NCBI RefSeq assembly: GCF_007993865.1
Contig: NZ_VIUH01000012.1
Location: forward strand, 52,414 to 116,413
DNA: 64,000 nucleotides
Source of the DNA: Pseudomonas sp. SJZ079
GTDB taxonomy: Bacteria; Pseudomonadota; Gammaproteobacteria; Pseudomonadales; Pseudomonadaceae
Direction: 5' to 3'
This document shows, piece after piece, positions 63,500-64,000 of the stretch (positions are counted from its first letter, which is position 1; the number at the start of each line of letters is the position of its first letter). A program made the translations under genes and the position numbers. The notes beneath the pieces were generated by a model. That model saw only the letters and a list, made by a program, of their open reading frames with translations. It ran no database searches and was not told the origin of the DNA.

Positions 63500-64000
63500 T
63501 CAGGCGCGCAGGGTGCGCTTCTCGATGCGTTTCTCGAAGTTGCCCTGGATGATGCGATCGACGTAGATGCCCGGGGTGTGGATGTGTGCCGGGTCGAGTT
63601 CGCCCGGTTCGACGATTTCCTCCACCTCGACCACGGTGATGCGCCCGGCGGTGGCCACCACTGGGTTGAAGTTCTGCGCGGTGTGGCGGTAGACCACGTT
63701 GCCGAAGTGATCGGCCTTCCAGCCTTTGACGATGGCGAAGTCGCCGGTGATGGCGGGTTCGAGGATGTAGTGGCGGCCGTTGATTTCGCGCGCCTCCTTG
63801 CCTTCGGCGACCGGGGTGCCGTAGCCGGTGGCGGTGAAGAAGGCCGGGATGCCGGCGCCACCGGCACGCAGCTTCTCGGCCAGGCTGCCTTGCGGGGTCA
63901 GCTCGACTTCCAGTTCGCCGCTGAGCAACTGCTGCTCGAACAACGCGTTCTCACCCACGTAGGAGGCGATCATCTTGCAGATCTGCCGGTCTTCCAGCAG
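63500..64000 (-). CDS. 3-oxoacid CoA-transferase subunit A, C-terminal part (N-terminus beyond right edge)
   Basis: The last 166 codons of an alpha subunit; the frame is open to base 64000. It contains [40 protein letters not shown] and [16 protein letters not shown], with the ending [15 protein letters not shown] normal for the family. The family's N-terminal oxyanion glycine loop lies outside the window. The gap to subunit B is 36 bases. Confidence 0.9.
   Translation of the reverse strand: MLEDRQICKMIASYVGENALFEQQLLSGELEVELTPQGSLAEKLRAGGAGIPAFFTATGYGTPVAEGKEAREINGRHYILEPAITGDFAIVKGWKADHFGNVVYRHTAQNFNPVVATAGRITVVEVEEIVEPGELDPAHIHTPGIYVDRIIQGNFEKRIEKRTLRA

Noticed and set aside
1..64000. tRNA, rRNA, CRISPR arrays, insertion sequences or prophage genes
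   Set aside because: None could be recognised by eye; no transposase or integrase motif, no regularly spaced repeats and no cloverleaf-like blocks with conserved TTCGAATC were seen.

Overview
The window is a chromosomal segment of a Pseudomonas, GC-rich and densely coding. The genus call rests on the intact algU-mucABCD block with its AlgU autoregulatory promoter, on AsrA-type Lon next to a chagasin-like inhibitor and a PruR-like regulator, and on gene order that, from memory, follows P. aeruginosa PAO1 around PA0743-PA0780 over roughly 5.9-46.9 kb. The species cannot be fixed. I see no tRNA, rRNA, insertion sequence, prophage or CRISPR array.

Region by region. (1) 1-5824: the N-terminus of a giant LapA-type adhesin (reverse strand, running off the left edge), divergent from its type I secretion genes lapE-lapB-lapC. 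(2) 5875-12809: a branched-chain acyl-CoA (valine-type) catabolic cluster read leftward, with a divergent AraC-family regulator; one enoyl-CoA hydratase matches DspI, the enzyme tied to the dispersal signal cis-2-decenoate. (3) ung. (4) 13684-21467: tricarboxylate uptake, with porin (OpdH-like), binding protein TctC, TctB, TctA and an AbrB-family protein on one strand and the TctD/TctE two-component system divergent. (5) 21468-26573: solute-binding protein, HDOD protein, YgfZ, SdhE, YgfX and NadB. (6) 26952-37398: algU-mucABCD, then lepA-lepB-DUF4845-rnc-era-recO-pdxJ. (7) cmoB/cmoA on the reverse strand.

(8) 39550-41203: a monoheme cytochrome c and a flavocytochrome-c-sulfide-dehydrogenase-like flavoprotein that has lost both redox cysteines. 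(9) 41360-46883: lipoprotein, chagasin-like inhibitor, AsrA, an unfamiliar membrane protein and PruR. (10) 47076-51396: a compact four-gene unit of periplasmic cupredoxin, membrane GGDEF/EAL protein with a broken GGDEF motif, DUF3034 outer-membrane barrel and a lipoprotein truncated haemoglobin. Next to it, on the other strand, is a sensorless chemoreceptor with a paralogue of the region-9 membrane protein. This is the best candidate for an undescribed system: a periplasmic copper/haem redox or gas sensor feeding c-di-GMP turnover. (11) A cysteine-synthase-like gene. (12) 54996-59929: UDP-glucose dehydrogenase, UDP-uronate epimerase, polyprenyl-phosphate glycosyltransferase, small LAB_N membrane protein and ArnT-like GT39, read as a uronic-acid envelope-lipid modification pathway. 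(13) A SdiA-regulated-type protein, then thiolase and 3-oxoacid CoA-transferase genes running off the right edge.

Common themes are surface attachment and its release (Lap, DspI-like, c-di-GMP), envelope stress (AlgU, MucD, AsrA) and carbon-source choice (tct, acyl-CoA, ketone-body genes). Several regulatory sites are readable by eye: a two-turn direct repeat for the AraC regulator, an 11-bp tandem repeat for TctD, CA-rich Hfq/Crc-type motifs before opdH and tctC, and a CRP/Vfr-like palindrome between lapA and lapE.
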